Shown here: in pieces, positions 1 to 5,610 of the stretch
Position numbering within the stretch: position 1 is the stretch's first letter
How the letters are laid out: the number at the start of each line of letters is the position of its first letter
NCBI GenBank assembly: GCA_025360685.1
Contig: JANYBR010000019.1
Location: 1-5,687, forward strand
DNA from: Pseudomonadota bacterium
GTDB lineage: Bacteria; Pseudomonadota; Alphaproteobacteria; Micropepsales; Micropepsaceae
Direction: 5' to 3'
DNA length: 5,687 bases
The notes under the pieces: generated by a model
The model's input: the letters and a program-made list of their open reading frames with translations, nothing else
Told to the model about the DNA's origin: nothing
Databases searched by the model: none
Position numbers and translations under genes: made by a program

Positions 1-657
1 GTGGCCGCCTTTTATCTGAAACAGATCCTGCGCGGCGTGGCGCTGCCCGATGGCTGGGCAATGGGCCAGGGCCTGATGCGCCAGCGTGCCATCGCGTTCA
101 AGACCGGGACCTCCTACGGCTATCGCGATGCGTGGTCGGTCGGTTTTTCCAACGACTATACTGTGGGCGTCTGGGTGGGACAGGCGGACGGCTCGCCCCG
201 TCCCGGCCATGTCGGCCGCGACTCCGCAGCGCCGATCCTGCTGAAGACCTTTGAACTACTGCCCAACGATGTTCATGCCGACACTCCGCCGCCCACGGGC
301 GCGCTGGTCACCAACGCCACCGATCAGCTGCCGCCTTCGATGCGCATCTTCCGTCGCCAAACCGCACCGGCGCCGCCGCAGCAAGCCGTCGTGCCGCCGC
401 CGACGATCGCTTTTCCGCCAAACGGCACGGTCGTGCCGCTTCCGGCCGTGAGCGCGAAGGACCAGAGCATCGTGCTCAAGGCCGACGGCGGACGCGAGCC
501 GCTGACCTGGCTTGTGAACGGACAGCTGCTCGGCAATTTCGATCGCTTCCAGCCGGTGCTCTACACGCCGGACGGCGAGGGCGTCGGGCGGATTACGGTG
601 GTGGACGCGCAGGGCCGCAGCGACACCGCTCTGGTCCGCTTCAAGAAGTCGAAATAG
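1..657 (+). CDS. pbpC: Penicillin-binding protein 1C, C-terminal part (5'-truncated by window edge)
   Basis: This is the 3' end of a bifunctional class A penicillin-binding protein, which polymerises and cross-links peptidoglycan at the outer face of the inner membrane. The visible 218 residues begin inside the transpeptidase domain. The KTGTS box at residues 34-38, followed by a SYGYRDAWSVGF stretch, is the conserved third active-site motif of penicillin-binding transpeptidases. The SxxK and SxN motifs and the glycosyltransferase domain lie upstream of the window. A Pro/Ala-rich linker (about residues 95-134) leads into a BiPBP_C-type domain (about 136-216) with the pattern IAFPPNG, PLTWLVNG and VVDAQGRSD. 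That domain distinguishes PBP1C from PBP1A and PBP1B. The first codon is GTG but is almost certainly an internal valine, because the frame is open at base 1 and half an enzyme domain is missing. The gene ends with TAG at 655-657 and directly abuts the stop of the convergent VOC gene. The assignment to PBP1C rests on the C-terminal domain and is fairly secure. Confidence 0.92.
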   Translation: MAAFYLKQILRGVALPDGWAMGQGLMRQRAIAFKTGTSYGYRDAWSVGFSNDYTVGVWVGQADGSPRPGHVGRDSAAPILLKTFELLPNDVHADTPPPTGALVTNATDQLPPSMRIFRRQTAPAPPQQAVVPPPTIAFPPNGTVVPLPAVSAKDQSIVLKADGGREPLTWLVNGQLLGNFDRFQPVLYTPDGEGVGRITVVDAQGRSDTALVRFKKSK

Positions 658-1041
658 TCAGTCGCGCTCGATTTGCGTGAGTGACACCGAATTGCCGTCG
701 GGATCGCGATAGCGCGCCGTGCGGCCCCAGGGCTCGTCGCGCGGATCAAGGTCGATCGGGACCCCTGCCGCTTTTAGACGGGCGTGGGCCTCATCGAGAT
801 CGCCAATCGGAAAGCCAAGCTGAACATCGCGCGTCACCACACCCTTGCTCTTGTAGAGTGCGAAGTGGAAGAAGGATTCGTGCCAGGAGTGCGCCGCATG
901 GTCGCCGGAGATCCAGCGGTCCGTACCACCATGATCGAGATCGCGGCGCAATGGCACACCCAGAAGGTCGCGATAGAAGTGCACGGAGCGCTCAAGGTCG
1001 GACACTTCGAGTACCAGAAGAATGATGCGGCCGACCGGCAT
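658..1041 (-). CDS. VOC / glyoxalase-bleomycin-resistance fold protein, 127 aa
   Basis: This is a single-module vicinal oxygen chelate (VOC) protein. The pattern is typical: a first strand followed by DLERSVHFYRDLLG (residues 15-28), a second half with a DLDEAHARLKAAGV helix, and the closing RDPDGNSVSL strand (112-121). Such cytosolic proteins include glyoxalase I, dioxygenases and antibiotic-binding proteins; the substrate here is unknown. The usual first metal ligand (a His about seven residues before the conserved Asp) appears to be Leu8. The usual last ligand (Glu in PDGNxxE) is Ser120. A classic glyoxalase I activity is therefore unlikely from this sequence. The start at 1041 is chosen because the ATG is preceded by GGGGGAAG about six bases upstream, a strong ribosome binding site, and because the fold begins right there. 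The frame stays open to 1188, but the extra N-terminal stretch has no family match by eye and would run into the MFS gene. It is divergent from the MFS gene and convergent with pbpC. Confidence 0.88.
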   Translation of the reverse strand: MPVGRIILLVLEVSDLERSVHFYRDLLGVPLRRDLDHGGTDRWISGDHAAHSWHESFFHFALYKSKGVVTRDVQLGFPIGDLDEAHARLKAAGVPIDLDPRDEPWGRTARYRDPDGNSVSLTQIERD

Positions 1042-1142
1042 GCGTGACTTCCCCCAAAACGGCCGTGACAGGTTAGCGCAAGCAAGCTCTGCGCGCATTG
1101 CGTCTTGACGCAGTCGCCGGATTGATGTGGGAAGAACGCAAG
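1042..1142. promoter_or_regulatory. Divergent intergenic region between the VOC and MFS genes
   Basis: These 101 bp must hold the promoters of both divergent genes unless the MFS gene starts earlier. On the minus side GGGGGAAG serves the VOC gene, and on the plus side GGGAAG at 1129-1134 serves the MFS gene. A perfect inverted repeat (TGCGTC-TT-GACGCA, 1099-1112) lies in it, and a TTGACG that resembles a -35 box overlaps this repeat at 1105-1110. I could not find a convincing -10 for either direction. Confidence 0.5.
1099..1112. promoter_or_regulatory. Operator-like palindrome TGCGTC-TT-GACGCA
   Basis: This is a perfect 6-bp inverted repeat with a 2-bp centre, placed between two divergently transcribed genes and overlapping a possible -35 box (TTGACG, 1105-1110). 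Such a position suits a dimeric repressor or activator that controls both genes. No regulator gene is adjacent in this window, so the binding protein is unknown. A 5-bp stem (GCGCA 1076-1080 with TGCGC 1090-1094) lies just beside it. A chance palindrome remains possible in GC-rich DNA. Confidence 0.35.
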
Positions 1143-2492
1143 ATGTCAGCCCACAAAGCCCCCGATCCCGAAGCGGAACGACACGCACAGACCCTGCGTG
1201 AAGAGATTGCCATCGCGCACGATTTTGCGCGCCTGACGACGCCGGCCGAGCGCCGCCGCGCCTTCGGCATCCTGTTCGTCAGCCTGGTGTGCATGGGAGC
1301 GGGCCAGACCGTGCTCTTCAACATCCTGCCGCCGCTGTCTCGCCAGCTTGGACTCTCGGCCGTGCAAACGACCAGCGTGTTCGCCGTGTCGGCGGCGGTG
1401 TGGGTCGTCACGTCAACCTATTGGGGCAAGAAGAGCGATCACTGGGGCCGCAAGCCGGTGATGCTGCTGGGTCTGTTGGCGTTTGCCGCGTCTTTCGCGC
1501 TGTTCGCCAGCGTGATGCTCGGCGGCCTGCAGCATTGGATTCCCGCCTTCGCGATTTTTCCGCTGATGGTCGCCACCCGCTCGATCTATGGTTTGCTCGG
1601 GTCCGGCACGCAGCCAGCCAGCCAGGCCTATGTCGCCGACCGCACGACGCCTGCCGAGCGCATGCAGGGCGTCGCCACGGTTGGTTCGGCATTTGGATTG
1701 GGGACGGCTGTCGGTCCCGCCATCGCGAGCCTTTTTGCGGTCATCGGATTGCTGGCGCCGTTCTACTTCATTTCCGTACTCGCACTCGCCAGTGCCGCGA
1801 CGATTTGGTTCCTGCTGCCGGAGCGCACCCCGCCCAAGGCGCGCGAGCCGTTGAAATCGAACCTGAAGTGGTATGACCGGCGCATCCTGCCGTTCGTCAT
1901 CTTTGCCATCGGACTTTCCACCGCCAGCACGGTGCCTATCCAGACCATGGGCTTTTTCTTCATGGACGTGCTGCATGTGAAGCCGGAGGCAGCGGCGCAG
2001 TTCAACATGATCGGCCAGATGTCGTCGTCAATGGCCGCCCTGTTCGCCCAGCTCGTGCTCATCCAGCGCGTACACATCTCCGCGCGTGCCATGACGAACT
2101 GGGGTCTGGGCGCCGCACTCGGCTGCAGCGCAATTTTCCTGCTCTCGGGCCAGTTCGGACCTCTGGTCGTAGGGCTGGCGCTGTCGGGCCTGGGCTTCGG
2201 CATGGCGCGTCCGGGATTCACGTCCGGCGCGTCGCTTTCCGTGGCGCCGCACGAACAGGGCGCTGTCGCCGGGATCATCGGCGGCGCCAGCGCGATGGGT
2301 TTCATCGCCGGTCCGCTGATCGGCTACATGTATGAATGGTCGCCTTTCATTCCCTATATCTTCATGGGCGTGCTGCTGGTCGGTCTCGTCGTCTACCTGT
2401 GGCTGTCGCCGACGTTGCGCAATGCCGGCATCATCGAGACCGATCCCGAAGTGCTGGAAGAGTCCGCCGAGACCCCGGTCGCGAACGCCTAA
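1143..2492 (+). CDS. MFS transporter, 12 TM, drug:H+ antiporter-like (449 aa)
   Basis: This is an inner-membrane transporter of the major facilitator superfamily. About 50 charged N-terminal residues are followed by twelve hydrophobic segments, six on each side of a central cytoplasmic loop (PERTPPKAREPLKSNLKWYDRR). The loop between TM2 and TM3 carries MFS motif A, GKKSDHWGRK at residues 95-104. TM5 has a motif-C-like GLGTAVGP (185-192), which is typical of drug/H+ antiporters of the DHA1/Tet type. The length of about 450 residues is slightly above the usual 400 because of the N-terminal extension. I chose ATG 1143 because GGGAAG (1129-1134) sits eight bases upstream. TTG 1098 and ATG 1125 are in-frame alternatives that would add 15 or 6 residues, and TTG 1098 adjoins the palindrome. 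The substrate cannot be told; efflux is an inference from motif C. The stop TAA (2490-2492) overlaps the stop of the convergent lytic transglycosylase gene. Confidence 0.92.
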   Translation: MSAHKAPDPEAERHAQTLREEIAIAHDFARLTTPAERRRAFGILFVSLVCMGAGQTVLFNILPPLSRQLGLSAVQTTSVFAVSAAVWVVTSTYWGKKSDHWGRKPVMLLGLLAFAASFALFASVMLGGLQHWIPAFAIFPLMVATRSIYGLLGSGTQPASQAYVADRTTPAERMQGVATVGSAFGLGTAVGPAIASLFAVIGLLAPFYFISVLALASAATIWFLLPERTPPKAREPLKSNLKWYDRRILPFVIFAIGLSTASTVPIQTMGFFFMDVLHVKPEAAAQFNMIGQMSSSMAALFAQLVLIQRVHISARAMTNWGLGAALGCSAIFLLSGQFGPLVVGLALSGLGFGMARPGFTSGASLSVAPHEQGAVAGIIGGASAMGFIAGPLIGYMYEWSPFIPYIFMGVLLVGLVVYLWLSPTLRNAGIIETDPEVLEESAETPVANA

Positions 2493-3775
2493 GGGCCTTT
2501 CTGCCTGACCTCGGTCAGCATGGATGCAAGCAACCCCAACGTCGGGAAGCCATCGGCCGGTATGCCGCGCGTCCTTTGATACTGACGCAACGCGGCTTTC
2601 ACGTCATGACCGAGCACGCCGTCGATCTTGCCGGGCGAATAGCCCAGCCGCACCAGCGCGTTCTGGAATGCCAGGCGTTCGTCGCGTGACAGTGGCAACT
2701 CTTCACGTGGCCAGCTTCCCATGATGCCGGGCCGCCCGACGATCAGATCGGCCAAGGTGCAAACTGCGAGGGCGTAGGAGACGGCATTGTTGTATTTGAG
2801 GACAACTTTGAAATTCGAGAACGCCATGAATGCTGGGCCGCGCCTGCCGGCGGGCACATAGATCGATGCGATCTCGCCGTTGGCGGGAAGCGGCGTCCCG
2901 TCTGAAGCGCGCACGCCGAGCTTTGACCAGTCATCTATGGGTTTCAAGGTGTCGCCATCCGCCATCTCGAAGGCGAATGTGGCGGGCAATTGCACCTCAA
3001 TTCCCCAGACATGGCCGCGCTGCCAGCCGTCGGCCGACAGTTCCGCTGCCGCCGAGGCGAGCGCGTCGGCCGAAGAGTGCCAAAGATCGCGTTTGCCGTC
3101 GCCGTCGCCGTCGACCGCGCTCTTCAGGAATGTGGATGGGATCATCTGCAACTGACCGAAGGCACCCGCCCAGGATGAAGGCAGGTTCCGTGGATTGAGA
3201 TTTTCCTGCTGCACCATCTTCAGTGCGGCGAGCAATTCCCTGCGGCCGAAATCGGTACGCGCCCCGTCATAGGCCAAGGTCGCAAGCGCCTCGAAAATAT
3301 TGAAGCCGCCCGAATCACGGCCATAATTGGTTTCATTGCCCCAGATCGAGACCAGGATCTCGCGCGGCACGCCGTACTTGGCTTCGAGACTGGCGAGGGT
3401 TGCGGCATGGTCTGCTAGTTCCTCTTGGCCGTCGCTGACACGCCGCGGTGATGCCGAGCTGTCGAGATAGTTCCACACTGGCTTGATGAATTCCGGTTGC
3501 GCCTGCGTCAACTCCTCGACATGCGCGTTGCGCTGGATACCGCTCATCGCGTGGTCGTAGATGGTCGGCGAAATCCCGGCAGCCAGCGCGGTAACGCGAA
3601 AGTCCTTCACGAACTGGTCGAACAGCGCATCCTGCGGATCGGCCGGAGGTCGATGAATGTGATGGTGATGGTGGTGGTGGTGCGCCACGCGCGGAGTGGC
3701 AGCCACGCCGGTGGCAGCCAGCGCCAAGGTCAACAGAAGTGCTGGGCGCAGGGTGGCCCTTACGAGGAAAAGCAT
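2489..3775 (-). CDS. mltB: Exported lytic murein transglycosylase, MltB type (SLT_2) with C-terminal PG_binding_1 domain
   Basis: This 428-residue periplasmic enzyme cleaves the MurNAc-GlcNAc bond of peptidoglycan to give 1,6-anhydro-muropeptides. A signal peptide fills residues 1-26 (Arg6 and Arg10, then a Leu/Ala core ending in VAA). No lipobox cysteine is present, so it is probably soluble, unlike the E. coli MltB lipoprotein. Right after the likely cleavage site comes a run of eight histidines (32-39) and then Ile-His. The MltB-type catalytic domain spans about 47-345, with the catalytic Glu148 in WGNETNYG and the family-typical AGAFGQLQMIPSTF stretch. An EF-hand-like loop (D222, D224, D226, D230 in DGDGDGKRDLW) matches the Ca-binding site known in Slt35. 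A peptidoglycan-binding domain occupies about 365-420 (LVRLGYSPGKIDGVLG). ATG 3775 is the most upstream start in frame; the ribosome binding site is weak (GGGG at 3788-3791). It is divergent from rpmJ and convergent with the MFS gene. Confidence 0.94.
   Translation of the reverse strand: MLFLVRATLRPALLLTLALAATGVAATPRVAHHHHHHHHIHRPPADPQDALFDQFVKDFRVTALAAGISPTIYDHAMSGIQRNAHVEELTQAQPEFIKPVWNYLDSSASPRRVSDGQEELADHAATLASLEAKYGVPREILVSIWGNETNYGRDSGGFNIFEALATLAYDGARTDFGRRELLAALKMVQQENLNPRNLPSSWAGAFGQLQMIPSTFLKSAVDGDGDGKRDLWHSSADALASAAAELSADGWQRGHVWGIEVQLPATFAFEMADGDTLKPIDDWSKLGVRASDGTPLPANGEIASIYVPAGRRGPAFMAFSNFKVVLKYNNAVSYALAVCTLADLIVGRPGIMGSWPREELPLSRDERLAFQNALVRLGYSPGKIDGVLGHDVKAALRQYQRTRGIPADGFPTLGLLASMLTEVRQKGP
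3095..3112 (-). repeat. Hexanucleotide repeat GCCGTC x3 encoding DGDGDG
   Basis: Three perfect copies of a six-base unit code for Asp-Gly three times (residues 222-227) in the EF-hand-like loop of the lytic transglycosylase. The repeat thus sits exactly in a putative Ca-binding loop. Gain or loss of one unit would keep the frame but change the number of acidic ligands. Confidence 0.8.
3653..3682 (-). repeat. Polyhistidine-coding tract (H8-I-H) in the lytic transglycosylase gene
   Basis: Read on the minus strand, this tract encodes eight consecutive His (residues 32-39), Ile40 and His41. CAC and CAT codons are mixed (CAC x6 and CAT x2 in the eight-His run), so it is not a pure triplet repeat, although the GTG run at 3671-3682 could still slip. 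It lies just after the predicted signal peptide cleavage site, so it would form the exposed N-terminus of the mature protein. Confidence 0.9.
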
Positions 3776-3792
3776 CTACGGAAATTGCCCCA

Positions 3793-3820
3793 GTTATTCT
3801 TGATTTTGCGTCACTGCCAA
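3793..3820 (-). promoter_or_regulatory. Weak candidate promoter for the lytic transglycosylase gene
   Basis: On the minus strand, TTGGCA (3815-3820, 5 of 6 to the sigma70 -35) and AATAAC (3793-3798, 4 of 6 to the -10) are 16 bases apart. Transcription would begin roughly at 3786, leaving only about ten leader bases and cutting off the GGGG that serves as the weak ribosome binding site. The match may therefore be fortuitous, or the mRNA nearly leaderless. Confidence 0.25.
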
Positions 3821-3845
3821 GCAATAGCACGGGCCGGGCGGCGCG

Positions 3846-3905
3846 AAAAATGGCGCAAAAGAGCGGTTTTCGCACGGTTGACACTCGGGGGGGGCGCCGC
3901 ATAGC
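3846..3905 (+). promoter_or_regulatory. Candidate rpmJ promoter with UP-like A/T tracts and G8 spacer
   Basis: A perfect TTGACA -35 box lies at 3878-3883. Sixteen bases later comes CATAGC (3900-3905), a weak -10 (3 of 6, with the important second A kept). Upstream are A5 (3846-3850), A4 (3857-3860) and T4 (3867-3870), about ten bases apart and therefore on the same helix face. They sit where UP elements of ribosomal promoters contact the RNA polymerase alpha subunit. The spacer carries a run of eight G (3887-3894). The expected start of transcription is near 3912, giving a leader of about 40 bases to rpmJ. The -35 is convincing; the -10 is not strong. Confidence 0.5.
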
Positions 3906-3922
3906 TTCCGCGCCTCTTTGCG

Positions 3923-3946
3923 GGGCCAAACGGCCCAAACAGGGCC
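3923..3946 (+). promoter_or_regulatory. Possible two-state leader hairpin over the rpmJ ribosome binding site
   Basis: A central arm GGCCC (3932-3936) can pair perfectly with GGGCC upstream (3923-3927, AAAC loop) or with GGGCC downstream (3942-3946, AAACA loop). The downstream choice covers most of the AGGG (3941-3944) that acts as ribosome binding site for rpmJ eight bases before its ATG. The two hairpins cannot form together, as in simple translation switches of ribosomal protein leaders. The pairing is seen directly; the regulatory role is inference. Confidence 0.35.
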
Positions 3947-3952
3947 AAGGTC

Positions 3953-4078
3953 ATGAAAGTTCGGAACTCTCTGCGCTCGCTCAAGAAGCGCGACAAGGAT
4001 TGCCGCGTCGTCCGCCGTAAGGGCCGCGTCTACGTTATCAACAAGAAGAATCCGCGCTTCAAGGCGCGCCAGGGCTGA
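3953..4078 (+). CDS. rpmJ: 50S ribosomal protein L36 (41 aa, Cys-poor form)
   Basis: This is a tiny, highly basic protein of the large ribosomal subunit. The translation begins MKVRNSLRSLKKRDKDCR and ends NPRFKARQG, which is the pattern of alphaproteobacterial L36; 41 residues is the normal length of this form. Only one cysteine (Cys17) is present, so the zinc ribbon (three Cys and one His) of the 37-38-residue type is missing. In Alphaproteobacteria this is the usual L36 and need not mean a zinc-starvation paralogue, which is its role in E. coli (YkgO). ATG 3953 is preceded by AGGG at 3941-3944, eight bases upstream. The gene has a strong -35 and A/T tracts upstream and is divergent from the lytic transglycosylase gene. 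glcD follows after 46 bases. No Rho-independent terminator is visible between them, so read-through into glcD is possible. Confidence 0.96.
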   Translation: MKVRNSLRSLKKRDKDCRVVRRKGRVYVINKKNPRFKARQG

Positions 4079-4124
4079 CCTGAGCCTGTGCTAGCGTGCG
4101 TGCGTTTCTGAACCAGGCGCGCGC
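4079..4124 (+). other. Short rpmJ-glcD spacer without clear terminator
   Basis: Only 46 bases separate the two genes. CAGGGCT (4070-4076) and AGCCTG (4083-4088) could form a short bulged stem that overlaps the rpmJ stop, but no T run follows. I see no good promoter. AGG at 4115-4117 is the likely ribosome binding site for glcD. Confidence 0.5.
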
Positions 4125-5606
4125 GTGAAGCTTCCGGAGCCCAATACCAACATCGTCGCGCACGGCGCGGACATCATCGCCGCGCTGCGGGCACTCGTGC
4201 CGGACGGCGTCGTCGGAGACTCAGCAGGACTCGCTGCCTTCGACGGCGACGCGCTGACGGCCTACCGCCAAAAACCGCTGGCCTGCGTCCTGCCGCGCAG
4301 CAAAGACGAAGTGTCGGCGGTGCTCGAGTTCGCTGCCGCCCACAACATCCCGATCGTGCCGCGCGGCGCGGGAACGTCGCTTTCGGGCGGCGCTCTTCCG
4401 AGGGCGGATGGAATCCTGCTCAGCTTGACGCGCATGAATCGGATTCTGGAGATCGATCTGGAGAATCGCTGCGTCGTGGCCGAGCCGGGCGTGACAAATC
4501 TCGCCATCACGCGCGCCGTGGAGGGCGCCGGATTTTATTACGCGCCCGACCCGTCGAGCCAGATCGCCTGCACCATCGGCGGTAATGTGGCGGAAAATTC
4601 GGGCGGTCTGCATTGCCTGAAATATGGTCTGACGACCAACAACCTCCTCGGCGTCGAGATTGCGCTGGCGGGCGGCGAGCGCGTTATTCTGGGCAGCAAG
4701 GCGCCCGGCGCTCGCGGGTTCGATCTGTTGGGAATTGTCGCCGGCTCGGAAGGCCTGCTCGGCATCGTGGTCGAGGCGACCCTGCGTCTTCTGCCCGACG
4801 CGCCCGTGACGCGCACCTTGCTGGCGGCGTTCAAATCGGTGCCGGATGCCGGACAATGCGTCGCCGACATCATTGCCGCCGGTATTGTTCCCGCCGCGAT
4901 GGAGTTCATGGACAAGCGCTGCGTCGAAGCCGTTGAGGCGCACTCCGCGTCTGGCTATCCGCGCGATGCCGAAGGCGTGTTGATCATCGACTCTGACGGC
5001 ATCCAGGCTGAAGTCGACGACGCGATCGGCCGGATCGGCGACATCGCGCGCAGGAACGGCGCCACCGTCCGCGAGGCGACCGGCGAATCCAGCCGTGCGC
5101 GGCTATGGGCCGGACGCAAGGCCGCGTTTCCAGCCATGGGTAGGCTGGCTCCCGATATGCTGTGCATGGACGGCACAATTCCGCGCAAGGCTTTGCCCAA
5201 AGTTCTGGCTCGCATGAGCGAGATGGCGAAGGAATATCGCCTCGGCTTCTGCAATGTGTTTCACGCCGGCGATGGAAACCTGCATCCGCTCATCATCTTC
5301 GACCAGATGAAGGGCGACGAGCTGGCGCGTGCGGAAGCGTTTGGCGCGGCGATCCTGCGGCTCTGCGTCGAAGTGGGCGGCGTGCTCACCGGCGAGCATG
5401 GCGTGGGCGTGGAAAAATCCGATCTCATGCCGGCTATGTTCACAGAGGCCGACCTGGCCCAGCAGCAGCGGCTGAAATGCGCGTTCGACAGCGGCGGCCT
5501 GCTCAATCCGGGAAAAGTCTTTCCGGTCCTGTCGGCCTGCGTCGAACAAGGACACATGCATGTGAAGGACGGGCGGCTTCCCTTCGCGAACCTGCCGCGA
5601 TTCTGA
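4125..5606 (+). CDS. glcD: Glycolate oxidase subunit GlcD, FAD-binding (493 aa)
   Basis: This is the catalytic flavoprotein of the GlcDEF glycolate oxidase, which oxidises glycolate to glyoxylate and passes electrons toward the respiratory chain. The N-terminal FAD_binding_4 (PCMH) domain spans about residues 50-225. It contains PRGAGTSLSGG (79-89), PDPSSQIACTIGGNVAENSGG (141-161) and GSEGLLGIV, all flavin-contacting signatures. The C-terminal FAD-oxidase domain carries HAGDGNLHP (380-388), GEHGVGVEK (423-431) and NPGKV from 461. The length fits GlcD (about 490-500). GTG 4125 is the only sensible start: AGG at 4115-4117 is seven bases upstream and no in-frame ATG occurs until residue 104. A gene fitting glcE begins four bases after the stop, so glcF is expected beyond the window. 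Related D-lactate or D-2-hydroxyacid dehydrogenases share these motifs, but the tightly linked second gene favours glycolate oxidase. Confidence 0.93.
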   Translation: MKLPEPNTNIVAHGADIIAALRALVPDGVVGDSAGLAAFDGDALTAYRQKPLACVLPRSKDEVSAVLEFAAAHNIPIVPRGAGTSLSGGALPRADGILLSLTRMNRILEIDLENRCVVAEPGVTNLAITRAVEGAGFYYAPDPSSQIACTIGGNVAENSGGLHCLKYGLTTNNLLGVEIALAGGERVILGSKAPGARGFDLLGIVAGSEGLLGIVVEATLRLLPDAPVTRTLLAAFKSVPDAGQCVADIIAAGIVPAAMEFMDKRCVEAVEAHSASGYPRDAEGVLIIDSDGIQAEVDDAIGRIGDIARRNGATVREATGESSRARLWAGRKAAFPAMGRLAPDMLCMDGTIPRKALPKVLARMSEMAKEYRLGFCNVFHAGDGNLHPLIIFDQMKGDELARAEAFGAAILRLCVEVGGVLTGEHGVGVEKSDLMPAMFTEADLAQQQRLKCAFDSGGLLNPGKVFPVLSACVEQGHMHVKDGRLPFANLPRF

Positions 5607-5610
5607 GCGC

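Noticed and set aside
1098..1142. TTG 1098 or ATG 1125 as the MFS start
   Set aside because: Neither has as good a ribosome binding site as ATG 1143, and TTG 1098 would place the start at the edge of the palindrome.
1042..1188. N-terminal extension of the VOC protein to base 1188
   Set aside because: The ATG at 1041 has a strong ribosome binding site and begins the conserved fold; the extension would overlap the divergent MFS gene and its ribosome binding site.
1413..1976. 187-residue minus-strand open frame inside the MFS gene
   Set aside because: It is antisense to transmembrane segments; the highly charged, repetitive translation is typical of a shadow frame.
3659..3682. Polyhistidine tract as an engineered His tag
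   Set aside because: It lies inside natural chromosomal context after a native signal peptide, uses mixed CAC/CAT codons, and has no cloning sites or protease site beside it.
3333..3938. 201-residue open frame on the minus strand at the 5' end of the lytic transglycosylase gene
   Set aside because: It is a shifted frame of the real gene, runs across the intergenic region and the rpmJ promoter, and has low-complexity Arg/Ala/Pro composition.
4070..4088. Terminator after rpmJ
   Set aside because: The stem CAGGGCT/AGCCTG is short and bulged, overlaps the stop codon and is not followed by a T run.
4221..4943. 240-residue open frame on the minus strand inside glcD
   Set aside because: It is fully antisense to a well-supported flavoprotein gene; the translation is rich in Arg, His and Ala as expected from the reverse of GC-rich codons and shows no domain.
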